From Rhodospirillaceae bacterium UBA6608 (GTDB lineage: Bacteria > Pseudomonadota > Alphaproteobacteria > Rhodospirillales_A > Casp-alpha2), in contig DJHY01000020.1 in NCBI GenBank assembly GCA_002433335.1, forward strand, positions 1-17,722: a stretch of 17,722 bases of DNA, given 5' to 3'. A program made the translations under genes and the position numbers. Within the stretch, counting starts at the first letter, position 1; every line of letters begins with the position of its first letter. Below are positions 1 through 7,883 of this stretch, piece by piece. The notes under the pieces were generated by a model. The model was not told the DNA's origin. It ran no database searches and saw only the letters and a list, made by a program, of their open reading frames with translations.

Positions 1-549
1 CGGTTTGACATCGCGCGGGCCGATCGGCGTGGATGGATTGACGATCACCACCGGCCAGCCTTCTTTCGCGCTCAGTTCGCGAATCCGTTCCTCGGCCATG
101 TATTTGGATTGCTTGTAAGGGCCGATCATATCGGCATAGGACACGGGCGTGTCTTCGTTGCCCGGCGTGCCGTCGCCCGGATTGCCCAGAACGGCCACCG
201 ACGATGTATAAACGATGCGCTCGGCCCCTGCTTCAGCGGCGGCGCGAACGATCGCCGCCGAGCCGTCGACGTTGGCGCGGAACATCGCCGCCGGATCGCG
301 CGTCCAGATGCGATAGTCGGCGGCAACGTGGTACAGCGCGCGACAGCCCTTGGCCGCCGGGCCCAACGTTTCCGGCGACAACAGGTCGCCTTCGACCACC
401 TCGACGTCCAAACCTTCGATGTTACGGCGGTCGCTGCCGGGGCGCATCAGCACCCGCACGGCCTCGCCCGCATCGAGCAGCTTTCGAACCACGGCGGCGC
501 CAACGAAACCCGAGGCACCCGTGACCAAGTTGGGAGAACCAGTCGTCAT
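1..549 (-). CDS. hpnA: Hopanoid-associated sugar epimerase HpnA, N-terminal part, cut by window edge
   Basis: Translating leftwards from the ATG at 549 gives 183 uninterrupted codons to the window edge, so the C-terminal part lies outside. The product is an extended short-chain dehydrogenase/reductase with an N-terminal Rossmann motif GASGFVG (about residues 11-17) and a YKQSK segment supplying the catalytic Tyr-xxx-Lys. The segment CRALYHVAADYRIW is typical of HpnA. HpnA is found in hopanoid loci and is assumed to act on the sugar-derived side chain of extended hopanoids, but its exact reaction is not settled. It is transcribed away from ispH-hpnH, with about 169 bases between the start codons. 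No good Shine-Dalgarno sequence is visible before the ATG. A generic NAD-dependent epimerase is the alternative, but hopanoid genes next door favour HpnA. Confidence 0.85.
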   Translation of the reverse strand, partial: MTTGSPNLVTGASGFVGAAVVRKLLDAGEAVRVLMRPGSDRRNIEGLDVEVVEGDLLSPETLGPAAKGCRALYHVAADYRIWTRDPAAMFRANVDGSAAIVRAAAEAGAERIVYTSSVAVLGNPGDGTPGNEDTPVSYADMIGPYKQSKYMAEERIRELSAKEGWPVVIVNPSTPIGPRDVKP

Positions 550-561
550 GGCGGCGATTTA

Positions 562-616
562 GGCCCTATCGGGGCCATAATTTCCAGGGTTAAATGGCCG
601 CCAATTCGGGATTGGC
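562..616. promoter_or_regulatory. Two small inverted repeats between hpnA and ispH
   Basis: Two perfect short inverted repeats lie in the divergent intergenic region. GGCCC-TATCG-GGGCC (562-576) sits just upstream of the hpnA start, where the mRNA could form a hairpin in the hpnA leader. GCCAAT-TCGGG-ATTGGC (600-616) has the form of a dimeric repressor operator. No known regulator consensus was recognised, so a regulatory role is inference. Confidence 0.3.
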
Positions 617-662
617 CCTTCACATGGCCGACGACTGACACCATCTTGGCTGAATTGCCCGT

Positions 663-691
663 TTGCACTGCAATATCCTTGGGTTTACAAG
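663..691 (+). promoter_or_regulatory. Candidate sigma-70-type promoter for ispH-hpnH
   Basis: A -35-like TTGCAC (663-668) and a -10-like TACAAG (686-691, four of six consensus bases) are separated by 17 bases. Transcription would start near 698, giving a leader of about 20 bases before ispH. The match was made by eye and the -35 box is weak. Confidence 0.3.
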
Positions 692-718
692 TGGGCGCTT
701 ACGGATAAAGTGATCGCG

Positions 719-1681
719 ATGACCAATACATTGAAAATTCTTCTCGCCAGCCCGCGCGGCTTTTGCGCCGGCGTCGAACGCGCCATTGAAATCGTCGAGC
801 GTGCCCTGGAAATTCACGGGCCGCCCGTCTACGTCCGCCACGAGATCGTGCACAACAAGCACGTCGTCGAATCCCTGCGCGCCAAGGGCGCCGTTTTCGT
901 CGAGGAAGTGGACGACGTGCCGGACGGCGCCGTCACCATCTTTTCCGCCCACGGCGTCGCCGAGAAGGTCGAGATCGAGGCCAACAAGCGTGGCCTGCCG
1001 GTGATCGACGCGACCTGCCCGCTGGTTTCCAAGGTCCACAAAGAGGGCCAGAACCATGCCGGTCGTGGCCGCGAAGTGATCCTGATCGGCCATGCCGGCC
1101 ATCCCGAGGTCGAAGGCACGCAGGGCCGCATTCCCGGCGGCGTCCTGTTGGTTCAGACCCCGGAAGACGTCGCCAAGCTGGAGGTCAAGGACCCGAACGC
1201 CGTGTCCTATGTCACGCAGACGACCCTCAGCGTCGACGAAACGCGCGACACCATCAACGCCCTGAAGCAGCGCTTCCCGGCGATCGTGGGCCCCGACGTG
1301 AAGGATATCTGCTACGCCACGCAGAACCGCCAGCAGGCCGTGCGCGACATGTGCAACCGGATCGACCTGTTGCTGGTCGTGGGCGCGAAGAATTCCTCCA
1401 ACTCGAACCGGCTACGCGAAATCGGCGCCGAGATCGGCGTGCCGAGCTACCTGATCGACGACGCCAGCATGCTGGAGCCGTCCTGGTTGGACGGGGTCGG
1501 GACGGTGGGCATCACCGCCGGGGCCTCAGCACCGGAAGAACTGGTGCAGGAATTGATTCGTCGCTTGGGCGACTTTGGCGATACTCGGGTCGAATCCCTG
1601 ACCGGGGTCGAAGAAAACATCGTCTTCAAGCTTCCCAAAGAACTGAAACCAGGCGGCCTTGCCGCGGGAGCAGACGCGTAA
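719..1681 (+). CDS. ispH: 4-hydroxy-3-methylbut-2-enyl diphosphate reductase (IspH/LytB)
   Basis: IspH is the last enzyme of the MEP isoprenoid pathway. It reduces HMBPP to IPP and DMAPP with a [4Fe-4S] cluster in the cytoplasm. The N-terminus [19 protein letters not shown] matches the family start, and PRGFCAGV carries the first cluster cysteine. The second lies in DATCPLV and the third in [30 protein letters not shown] and [12 protein letters not shown] are further hallmark segments. The length of 320 residues is normal. A GTG at 710 is in frame, but the ATG at 719 fits family starts better. The stop is followed by a single base and then the hpnH ATG, so the two genes are almost certainly co-transcribed. 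The gene supplies C5 units for the squalene and hopene made by neighbouring genes. Confidence 0.96.
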   Translation: MTNTLKILLASPRGFCAGVERAIEIVERALEIHGPPVYVRHEIVHNKHVVESLRAKGAVFVEEVDDVPDGAVTIFSAHGVAEKVEIEANKRGLPVIDATCPLVSKVHKEGQNHAGRGREVILIGHAGHPEVEGTQGRIPGGVLLVQTPEDVAKLEVKDPNAVSYVTQTTLSVDETRDTINALKQRFPAIVGPDVKDICYATQNRQQAVRDMCNRIDLLLVVGAKNSSNSNRLREIGAEIGVPSYLIDDASMLEPSWLDGVGTVGITAGASAPEELVQELIRRLGDFGDTRVESLTGVEENIVFKLPKELKPGGLAAGADA

Positions 1682-1682
1682 C

Positions 1683-2837
1683 ATGGGTGTTCCTCTAATT
1701 CAGCAAGTCCGCGTCGGCGCCTACATCATGGGCAAGAAGCTGCGCGGCGAAGAGCGCTATCCGCTGGTCCTGATGCTGGAACCGCTGTTCCGCTGCAACT
1801 TGGCCTGCCCGGGCTGCGGCAAGATCGATTACGAGGACGACATCCTCAACAAGCGCCTGTCTGTCGCGGAATGCCTGCAGGCGGTCGACGAGTGCGGCGC
1901 GCCGATGGTCTCGATCCCCGGCGGCGAGCCCCTGATCCACAAAGAGATCAAGGAAATCGTCGACGGCATCATTTCCCGCAAGAAGTTCGTGTACCTGTGC
2001 ACCAACGCCTTGTTGCTGGAAAAGAACCTGAGCAAGTTCACGCCGACGCCCTATCTGACCTTCTCCGTCCATCTGGACGGCCTGGAAGATCACCACGACA
2101 AAGCGGTCAATCAGCCGGGCACGTTCAAGCGCGCCGTCTCGGCGATCCGCAAGGCGAAGTCGATGGGCTTCCGCGTCAACGTCAACTGCACCCTGTTCAA
2201 CCAGATGACGGCGGACGAAGCGGCGGAATTCTTCAACTTCTGCACCGACGATCTGGGCGTTGACGGCATTACCGTCTCGCCGGGCTATGCCTATGAACGC
2301 GCCCCGGACCAGGAACACTTCCTGAGCCGCAAGAAAACCAAGCAGTTGTTCCGCGACATCTTCAAGAAGCCGGAATCGAAAAAGTGGCAGTTCAGCCAAT
2401 CGACCCTGTTCCTGGACTTTCTGGCCGGCAACCAGACCTACAAGTGCACGCCCTGGGGCAACCCGACGCGTAACATCTTCGGCTGGCAGAAGCCCTGCTA
2501 TCTGTTGTCCGAAGGCTATGCCGAAACCTTCCAGGAGTTGATGGACGACGTTGAATGGGACAAATACGGCACCGGCAACTATGAAAAGTGCGCCGACTGC
2601 ATGGTCCATTGCGGCTACGAACCGACGGCGGTGACCGACACGGTGTCCCATCCGCTGAAAGCCCTGAAGGTCTTTATGAAGGGCATCAATACCGACGGCG
2701 AGATGGCCCCGGAAATCAATCTGGACAACCAGCGCCCGGCCGAATTCGTGTTCGAAGGCCTGGTCAAGACTCTGTCCCAGAAGATGGAAGAAAAGGCCGC
2801 CGCCGAGAAAGCCCAGAAAAAGGAGAAGGCCGCCTGA
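1683..2837 (+). CDS. hpnH: Adenosyl-hopene transferase HpnH (radical SAM)
   Basis: HpnH is the radical SAM enzyme that adds a 5'-deoxyadenosyl group to hopene (diploptene), giving adenosylhopane, the first step toward C35 hopanoids. The 384-residue protein has the radical SAM cysteines in RCNLACPGCGK (C38, C42, C45), a GGEP SAM-binding motif (SIPGGEPLIH), and a C-terminal cysteine cluster KCADCMVHCGYEPTA that is characteristic of HpnH. The start MGVPLIQQVRVGAYIMG matches the family N-terminus and lies two bases after the ispH stop codon. The last 20 or so residues are a Lys/Glu/Ala-rich tail. Its final codons form the left arm of a terminator hairpin that overlaps the stop codon. The next gene, hpnG, is convergent and encodes the following enzyme of the same pathway. 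Confidence 0.96.
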   Translation: MGVPLIQQVRVGAYIMGKKLRGEERYPLVLMLEPLFRCNLACPGCGKIDYEDDILNKRLSVAECLQAVDECGAPMVSIPGGEPLIHKEIKEIVDGIISRKKFVYLCTNALLLEKNLSKFTPTPYLTFSVHLDGLEDHHDKAVNQPGTFKRAVSAIRKAKSMGFRVNVNCTLFNQMTADEAAEFFNFCTDDLGVDGITVSPGYAYERAPDQEHFLSRKKTKQLFRDIFKKPESKKWQFSQSTLFLDFLAGNQTYKCTPWGNPTRNIFGWQKPCYLLSEGYAETFQELMDDVEWDKYGTGNYEKCADCMVHCGYEPTAVTDTVSHPLKALKVFMKGINTDGEMAPEINLDNQRPAEFVFEGLVKTLSQKMEEKAAAEKAQKKEKAA

Positions 2838-2852
2838 CGCGGCCTTTTCTTT
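2826..2852 (+). terminator. Intrinsic terminator overlapping the hpnH stop codon, possibly bidirectional
   Basis: A perfect 8-bp stem, AAGGCCGC (2826-2833) paired with GCGGCCTT (2839-2846), encloses the loop CTGAC. TTCTTT follows on the plus strand. The hpnH stop codon TGA (2835-2837) is inside the loop. On the minus strand the same stem is followed by CTCCTTTTTC, so it could also stop transcription arriving from hpnG. Confidence 0.8.
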
Positions 2853-2885
2853 AGCGGCTTCGCAGCGGCATCAGCCAGCCGGACA

Positions 2886-3572
2886 CTATTCGAACGCCAT
2901 TTCCCGGCCCAGCATCTGCCCGGCCTTGCGCAGCATCTTCAAGGCGCGCGTACTGCCGCGCCCCAACGTCAGCAGTTTGCCGATATCGCCCGGATGCCTT
3001 GCCAGATTTTTCAACAGGCGCACGCCGTCGGTGCCTCCGGCGGTCGAGACGATTTCGTCCGTCCACTCCGGCAGGCGCGTCTCCGCCGTATCGGACACGG
3101 CGCGGATCGCAGCGAACGGAACGCCCGCGCGCTTGGCTTCGCGCGCCACGGCATAGCTTTCCATATCGACCGCATCCGCGCCCGTGGTGGCGCGCAGAAC
3201 AGCCTTGCGGCGGGGGCCGGCGACGATCACCGCCGAATGGGCGATAATCCCCTCTGCGTTGACGACAAGCGGCCCCAGCCCGCTTTGCAGGTGGCCTGTC
3301 CAGTCGGCATCGCAGGATATGCTCCGCCCCTCGGCGGCAATGATCTTGGAAGGCAGGATGATATCGCCTGCTTCCAGGTTCGGGTCGAGCCCGCCGCACA
3401 GACCGAAGCTCATCAGCCCATCGACCCCGGCAGTCACCAGTTCCGCCGCCAGTTCCGTGGCCCTGCGCGGGTCGGCCCCGGCAACCCTGACCATCAATTG
3501 ATGATCGTCGGCCAAGGCGGACAAGCAGGCAGCCTCGCGCAAAACCCCGGTAATGATGCCGATGCGGGCCAT
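2886..3572 (-). CDS. hpnG: Hopanoid-associated phosphorylase/nucleosidase HpnG
   Basis: HpnG belongs to the purine nucleoside phosphorylase/MTA-SAH nucleosidase family and releases adenine from adenosylhopane, giving ribosylhopane or its phosphate. The 228-residue protein shows the family segment GLMSFGLCGGLDPNLEAGD (residues 52-70), the substrate-binding VDMES (135-139), and a C-terminal AVSDTAE whose Asp161 aligns with the catalytic or purine-binding Asp. The ATG at 3572 follows the shc stop by 13 bases, so this is the last gene of the hpnM-C-B-D-E-shc-G operon. It converges on hpnH, which makes its substrate, but lies on the opposite strand. Length is typical of HpnG, and the name is well supported by sequence and context. 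Confidence 0.93.
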   Translation of the reverse strand: MARIGIITGVLREAACLSALADDHQLMVRVAGADPRRATELAAELVTAGVDGLMSFGLCGGLDPNLEAGDIILPSKIIAAEGRSISCDADWTGHLQSGLGPLVVNAEGIIAHSAVIVAGPRRKAVLRATTGADAVDMESYAVAREAKRAGVPFAAIRAVSDTAETRLPEWTDEIVSTAGGTDGVRLLKNLARHPGDIGKLLTLGRGSTRALKMLRKAGQMLGREMAFE

Positions 3573-3585
3573 CCGATCCGCCCGG

Positions 3586-5556
3586 TCACATGCCGAAGGC
3601 GGGGCGTTTGGTATTGCTGCGCTTCAGATTACGGTAGCGGGACAGCGTCCACAGCGGGAAATAGGCGCTATAGCCGTGATAGGTCAGATAGAAGACCTTG
3701 GGGAAGCCGACGGCATTGAACATCGTTTCCTGCCACTTGCCACCCTCGCGCGGATGGTTCAGCAGGTAATCAACCCCCTTTTCGACTTCAGAGGCTTCCA
3801 ACTCGCCCGCCGCCATCAACCCCATCAGGGCCCAGGCGGTCTGCGACGGGGTGCTCTCCTTGGCGACGTCCCTGGTCTCTTCCCAATAGGACGCGCAGTC
3901 TTCGCCCCAGCCACCGTCTTCCATCTGACGGGCTTTCAGCCAATCGACGGCGCGGCGGATATAGGGCTGCGACATATCTTCGCCGACGGCGTTCAGAGCG
4001 GTCAGCACCGACCAGGTGCCGTAAACGTAGTTGGTGCCCCAGCGACCGAACCAGGATCCGTCCTCTTCCTGCTCGTCCTTCAGGAACTTGACGGCGCGGG
4101 CGACGACTTCGTCCTCGGGCCCATAGCCCAACTGGCACAACATGCCCAAGCACCGCGCACTGACGTCAGAGGTCGGCGGGTCCAGCAAGGCGCCGTGGTC
4201 GGCGAACGGGATATGGTTCAGGTGATGGGCCTCGTTCTCGGCGTCGAACGCACCCCAGCCGCCGCTTTCGCTCTGCATGCCGATGACCCATTCGACACCG
4301 CGGTCGATGGCGTCCTTGTAGCGGACCGGGTCGGCCCGGTGCAGCGCCATCACGACCACGGCCGTATCGTCGACGTCGGGATAATAATCGTTCCAGTACT
4401 GGAAGGCCCAACCGCCGGGACGCAGGTCCGGGCGGCGCACCGCCCAATCGCCCTTCACATCGGTGATTTGGCGCCCGACCAGCCAGTCGGCGGCATTGTC
4501 GAGTACGGGATCCCCTGCCGTCATGCCGCTTTCCTGCATGGCATGCAGGGCAAGCCCCGTATCCCAGACCGGCGACAGGCAGGGTTGGCAATAGGCTTCG
4601 TCCTCGCGCTCGATCACCAGCTTTTCGATCGACTTGCGCGCGATCACATAATCCGGATGGTCGCGCGGATAGCCCAGAACGTCGTAGGCCATGACCGTAT
4701 TGGCCATGGCGGGGAAAATACCGCCCAGGCCGTCTTCACCGTTCAGGCGTTCCTTGACGAAGGCCATGCACTTGTCGATGGCCTTCTTTTCCAACCATTT
4801 CGGGATCATCGGCTGAACCAGACGAGCCGCCTTGTCCAAGGCCAGGAACACATTGCCCAGGATATGCCCGGTCGGGTTCTCGGTGAATTCGGTCTGCAGG
4901 AACGGATCGCCCGCGAACAATTCGCGGATGCCGATGCCGCGCGGGTTCTTGGCCTTGGGCTTCAGCGCCGCCAGGACGAACAAGGGGATCATCACGGTCC
5001 GCGACCAATAAGCGACCTTATCGATATGGAACGGTGCCCAGGTCGGCAGGAAGATCGCTTCCGGCCGGATCACGGGGGCCGCCCGCCAAGGCACCTGTTC
5101 GAACAGCGCAAGGGCGATCCGCGTGAACACGTTGGCTTGCGCCGCACCACCCCGGGCCAGCACCGCCGCCCGGGCCTTGCCCATATGCGGAGCTTCGGGG
5201 TCGTCGCCGATCAGCTTCAAGGCATAGTAGGCCTTGACCGTGGCGCTCATGTTGAAATCACCGTCATGGAACAGCGGCCAGCCGCCGTGCTCCCCCTGAA
5301 TCCGCCGTAGGTAGTTGCCCATCTTCGCCTCGATGGCGTCGTTGGGCTCCCCCAGGTAATGGTTCAGCATGATGTACTCGGCGGGAATCGTGGCGTCGGC
5401 CTCAAGCTCGAACGCCCAGCTGCCGTCCTGAGCCTGCTTGTCGGACAGCCAGGAGCGGGCCTCGTCGATGACAGCATCCAATTCGGGACGACCGCCGTCA
5501 TTTCCGCCGAAAGCGGATTTGGGGGTTTCGTCACCTTGCTGCACAGGCATGTCCAT
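3586..5556 (-). CDS. shc: Squalene-hopene cyclase (Shc/HpnF)
   Basis: Shc cyclises squalene to hopene and hopanol as a monotopic membrane enzyme. The catalytic DxDDTA motif is present as DVDDTA. Its central Asp protonates the terminal double bond; numbered from the ATG at 5556 the motif is at about residues 394-399. Several QW repeats are visible (QDGSWAF, ESGGWGAF, EDGSWFGRW, EDGGWGEDC), along with the family segments GGWAFQYWNDYYPDVDD and FYLTYHGYSAYFPLW near the C-terminus. I chose ATG 5556 (656 residues) because GGTGAAG lies a few bases upstream. An in-frame TTG at 5574 and ATG at 5550 are alternatives. The 118-base gap after hpnE is the longest in the operon and holds a candidate promoter and a direct repeat. 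Only 13 bases separate shc from hpnG. Confidence 0.96.
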   Translation of the reverse strand: MDMPVQQGDETPKSAFGGNDGGRPELDAVIDEARSWLSDKQAQDGSWAFELEADATIPAEYIMLNHYLGEPNDAIEAKMGNYLRRIQGEHGGWPLFHDGDFNMSATVKAYYALKLIGDDPEAPHMGKARAAVLARGGAAQANVFTRIALALFEQVPWRAAPVIRPEAIFLPTWAPFHIDKVAYWSRTVMIPLFVLAALKPKAKNPRGIGIRELFAGDPFLQTEFTENPTGHILGNVFLALDKAARLVQPMIPKWLEKKAIDKCMAFVKERLNGEDGLGGIFPAMANTVMAYDVLGYPRDHPDYVIARKSIEKLVIEREDEAYCQPCLSPVWDTGLALHAMQESGMTAGDPVLDNAADWLVGRQITDVKGDWAVRRPDLRPGGWAFQYWNDYYPDVDDTAVVVMALHRADPVRYKDAIDRGVEWVIGMQSESGGWGAFDAENEAHHLNHIPFADHGALLDPPTSDVSARCLGMLCQLGYGPEDEVVARAVKFLKDEQEEDGSWFGRWGTNYVYGTWSVLTALNAVGEDMSQPYIRRAVDWLKARQMEDGGWGEDCASYWEETRDVAKESTPSQTAWALMGLMAAGELEASEVEKGVDYLLNHPREGGKWQETMFNAVGFPKVFYLTYHGYSAYFPLWTLSRYRNLKRSNTKRPAFGM

Positions 5557-5586
5557 TACTTCACCGCAGTTCAATTTTTTGTAAGG

Positions 5587-5634
5587 AATTCAATCGCCCA
5601 GATTTACTCTTCGCAGGCGCAAAATTCAATCGCC
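5587..5634. repeat. 12-bp direct repeat in the hpnE-shc gap
   Basis: AATTCAATCGCC occurs at 5587-5598 and again, identically, at 5623-5634, 36 bases apart start to start. On the minus strand it reads GGCGATTGAATT. The copies flank a candidate minus-strand promoter: one covers its -35 box and the other covers the predicted start site. This is compatible with a regulator binding site, but no known consensus was recognised. Confidence 0.5.
5601..5629 (-). promoter_or_regulatory. Candidate internal promoter for shc-hpnG
   Basis: On the minus strand, TTGAAT (plus 5624-5629) and TAAATC (plus 5601-5606) are spaced by 17 bases, with a predicted start near 5594 and a leader of about 38 bases before the shc ATG. 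The match is moderate. The location in the only sizeable gap of the operon supports it. Confidence 0.3.
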
Positions 5635-5674
5635 GGTGCGACCGATTCTCTTGTTACAGAACGGTTTCAGTAAA

Positions 5675-6943
5675 TCAAGCCGCGGGCTGACTGTCTGAAA
5701 GCAGCTCTGCCGCCCGGAATCCGGACCGAATGGTGCCTTCGATGGTCGCGGGCAGGCCCGTCGCCGTCCAATCCCCGGCAAGGACAAGGTTGCGCCACTT
5801 CGTCTCGGCATCGGGGCGACGGCGATTCTCTTCCGGCGTTTGCGAGATGGTCGCCCGCTTCTCCTTGACGATCCGCCAGGACGGCATCGGCCCCTCGGGA
5901 AGACTCAGCGCGGCCTGAACCTCGGGCCATAGACGCTCGGCAATGGCTTCGTTGCTTTCCGCCGCCAGATCGTCGGCGGCGCTGACCGTCACCGAGGCGA
6001 CGTCGCCGCGCAGGAACACCCAATGCGACACCCCGCCGACCAGCCCGACCAACATCGGCGCACCGGCCGGCGGCGGACGGTTCAGGCAGAAATGGGCGTT
6101 GACGATGGCGTGCGCCCCTTGCGGGCCGTTCAGGTCCGGGATCAGGTCGTTGGCGATCCAGGCGGGCACCGCCAGGACGACCGCTTCGTCTTCTTCCAGG
6201 TCGACCCGCCCGCTGCTGAACTCCAGCGCCGTGACACGGTCTCCGTCGAATTCCAGCGACCGCAGGCGGTTGTTGAGGCGCACCTTGGTCCCCTTCCCGG
6301 CCAACCAGTCCAGGGCCGGGTCGACGAAGCTCTCGCTGAGCCCTTCCCGCGCCATCAGGGGGCGGCAGGCCGCCCGCCCTTGGCCAAACGTTTCCTCGAT
6401 CACCGGCCAGAGCAGCGCCGCCGAGGCGTTTTCGACCGGCGTGTTCAACACACCGACGGCCAGCGGCTCCCAAAACCGTTCGAACAACTTGCCACGCCCG
6501 CCCAGGCATTGGGCGATAGTGGCGTTGTCCCCGGCGCGGGCCAGACGGAAGCCCCGCAGGTATTCCCACAGCCCGGTGCCCGGAATGCGCCCTTTCCCGA
6601 ACAGGATCGACCAGGGAATACGCCCCTCGTCCGGCTGCACGGTCCAGCTTTCGCCGCTCGTCAGATCGCGGAAGGGAAAAGACGCGTCTTCCGGGCCGAT
6701 CAGGCTGTCTGAAGCGCCGACCATTTCCAGATATTCGCGGATCGCCCAATTGCCCGACAGCATCAGGTGATTGCCGTTGTCGATCCGGCGGTCCAATTGA
6801 TTGTCGAAGAACGACCGGCAGCGCCCCCCGGCGTGCCCGGCGCTGTCATGCAGGACGACCGGATATCCGGCCCCGGCCAACCGCAGCGCCGCCGCCAATC
6901 CCGCCAGCCCTGCGCCGACGATATGAATGCGTGACGTCTGCAT
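5675..6943 (-). CDS. hpnE: Hydroxysqualene dehydroxylase HpnE (FAD-dependent)
   Basis: HpnE performs the last step of the three-enzyme bacterial squalene pathway, reductive removal of the hydroxyl of hydroxysqualene to give squalene. The 422-residue protein begins with an FAD-binding Rossmann fold, HIVGAGLAGLAAAL (GxGxxG at residues 10-15). It continues with the amine-oxidase/desaturase-type segment GGRCRSF and ends with a second FAD contact, NLVLAGDWTATGLPATIEG. The segment DNGNHLMLSGN is typical of squalene-associated FAD desaturases. Start ATG 6943 is six bases downstream of the hpnD stop, with TAAGG as a short Shine-Dalgarno sequence. Carotenoid desaturases are homologous, but the position between hpnD and shc makes HpnE the clear call. 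Confidence 0.94.
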   Translation of the reverse strand: MQTSRIHIVGAGLAGLAAALRLAGAGYPVVLHDSAGHAGGRCRSFFDNQLDRRIDNGNHLMLSGNWAIREYLEMVGASDSLIGPEDASFPFRDLTSGESWTVQPDEGRIPWSILFGKGRIPGTGLWEYLRGFRLARAGDNATIAQCLGGRGKLFERFWEPLAVGVLNTPVENASAALLWPVIEETFGQGRAACRPLMAREGLSESFVDPALDWLAGKGTKVRLNNRLRSLEFDGDRVTALEFSSGRVDLEEDEAVVLAVPAWIANDLIPDLNGPQGAHAIVNAHFCLNRPPPAGAPMLVGLVGGVSHWVFLRGDVASVTVSAADDLAAESNEAIAERLWPEVQAALSLPEGPMPSWRIVKEKRATISQTPEENRRRPDAETKWRNLVLAGDWTATGLPATIEGTIRSGFRAAELLSDSQPAA

Positions 6944-6949
6944 GGGGCC

Positions 6950-7819
6950 TTACAACACGCCGTAGCGGAACGCGACCCAGAGTTTTTCCGCCTTGTTCAG
7001 GCCCGCGGGCTCCAACACCCGCGCCCAGCCCCGGCGCTCCATGCGGCGGAAAATGCGTTCGTATGCTTCGATCATCATCGCCGCGGGCTTAACCCGGTCG
7101 GCGTCGCATTGGCGCAGCAGGTCCCGCGCCTCGGTAAACTTTGCGGCCGCGATGCCGCCGATCTCGGCTGCGACCTTGGGCAGGTTCGGATCGGCCAGGA
7201 CGGCCTGCGGTTCGCGCGCCGCGATGCCGTGCGCGGCCAGCATCTCTTCCGGCACGTACAAGCGGTCGCGGGTCGCGTCCTCGGCCAGGTCGCGCAGGAT
7301 ATTGGTTAGCTGCAGGGCCAACCCCTGTGCGGCGGCCAGACGGTCGGCGATCCCGGCTTCCAGGCCGAAGATGCGGCAACTCAACCGCCCGACGGCGCAG
7401 GCCACGCGGTCGCAGTACAGCAACAGGTCATCGCGAGTCTGCAGGCGCAGGGTTTCCGCCGCATCCGTTTCCATACCGTCGATCACGGCCAGGAAATCAG
7501 CCTCGACCAGACCGAAGCGCGCAACCGGCTCGGCCAGGGCCACGGCGACCGGGTCTTCGGGTCGGCCGGCATACAGCTTGGCGATCTCGTCCCGCCAGCG
7601 GGCCAGCTCCCGTTTCTTGACGTCCAGAGGGTTCGGATCGTCGGCGATGTCGTCGACGATCCGGCAAAAGGCATAGACCGCGAACATGGCGCGTCGCTTT
7701 TCCGCCGACATGAAGCGCATGGCCCAGAAGAACGTGGTGCCCGAGGCGCGCACGATCTCCTCGACCCGCGCCTGCGCGCGGCCGACTTCGACTTCGGAAA
7801 GGGTCACCAAACTGTCCAT
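6950..7819 (-). CDS. hpnD: Presqualene diphosphate synthase HpnD
   Basis: HpnD condenses two farnesyl diphosphates to presqualene diphosphate and belongs to the trans-isoprenyl diphosphate head-to-head synthases. Both Asp-rich Mg-diphosphate motifs are seen: DDIAD at residues 56-60 within VYAFCRIVDDIADD, and RDLAEDATRDRLYVP at about 176-190. The residue just before the second motif region, LTNILRD, is a family hallmark. The ATG at 7819 gives 289 residues beginning MDSLVTLSEVE, which fits relatives. The frame stays open upstream to 7930 and would overlap hpnB, but those extra residues do not look conserved. No clear Shine-Dalgarno sequence precedes 7819, and a 64-base gap separates it from the hpnB stop. 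Confidence 0.94.
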   Translation of the reverse strand: MDSLVTLSEVEVGRAQARVEEIVRASGTTFFWAMRFMSAEKRRAMFAVYAFCRIVDDIADDPNPLDVKKRELARWRDEIAKLYAGRPEDPVAVALAEPVARFGLVEADFLAVIDGMETDAAETLRLQTRDDLLLYCDRVACAVGRLSCRIFGLEAGIADRLAAAQGLALQLTNILRDLAEDATRDRLYVPEEMLAAHGIAAREPQAVLADPNLPKVAAEIGGIAAAKFTEARDLLRQCDADRVKPAAMMIEAYERIFRRMERRGWARVLEPAGLNKAEKLWVAFRYGVL

Positions 7820-7883
7820 GGGCGCTATGGATACACGGGCCGCCCGGCCAAGGCCAGCACCCTGTAACGCGCCCCATAACGCC

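Noticed and set aside
3553..5310. A 585-codon plus-strand open frame
   Set aside because: It lies wholly antisense to hpnG and shc. The shc frame has all family motifs, and the plus-strand product has no recognisable domains, as is common for GC-rich antisense frames.
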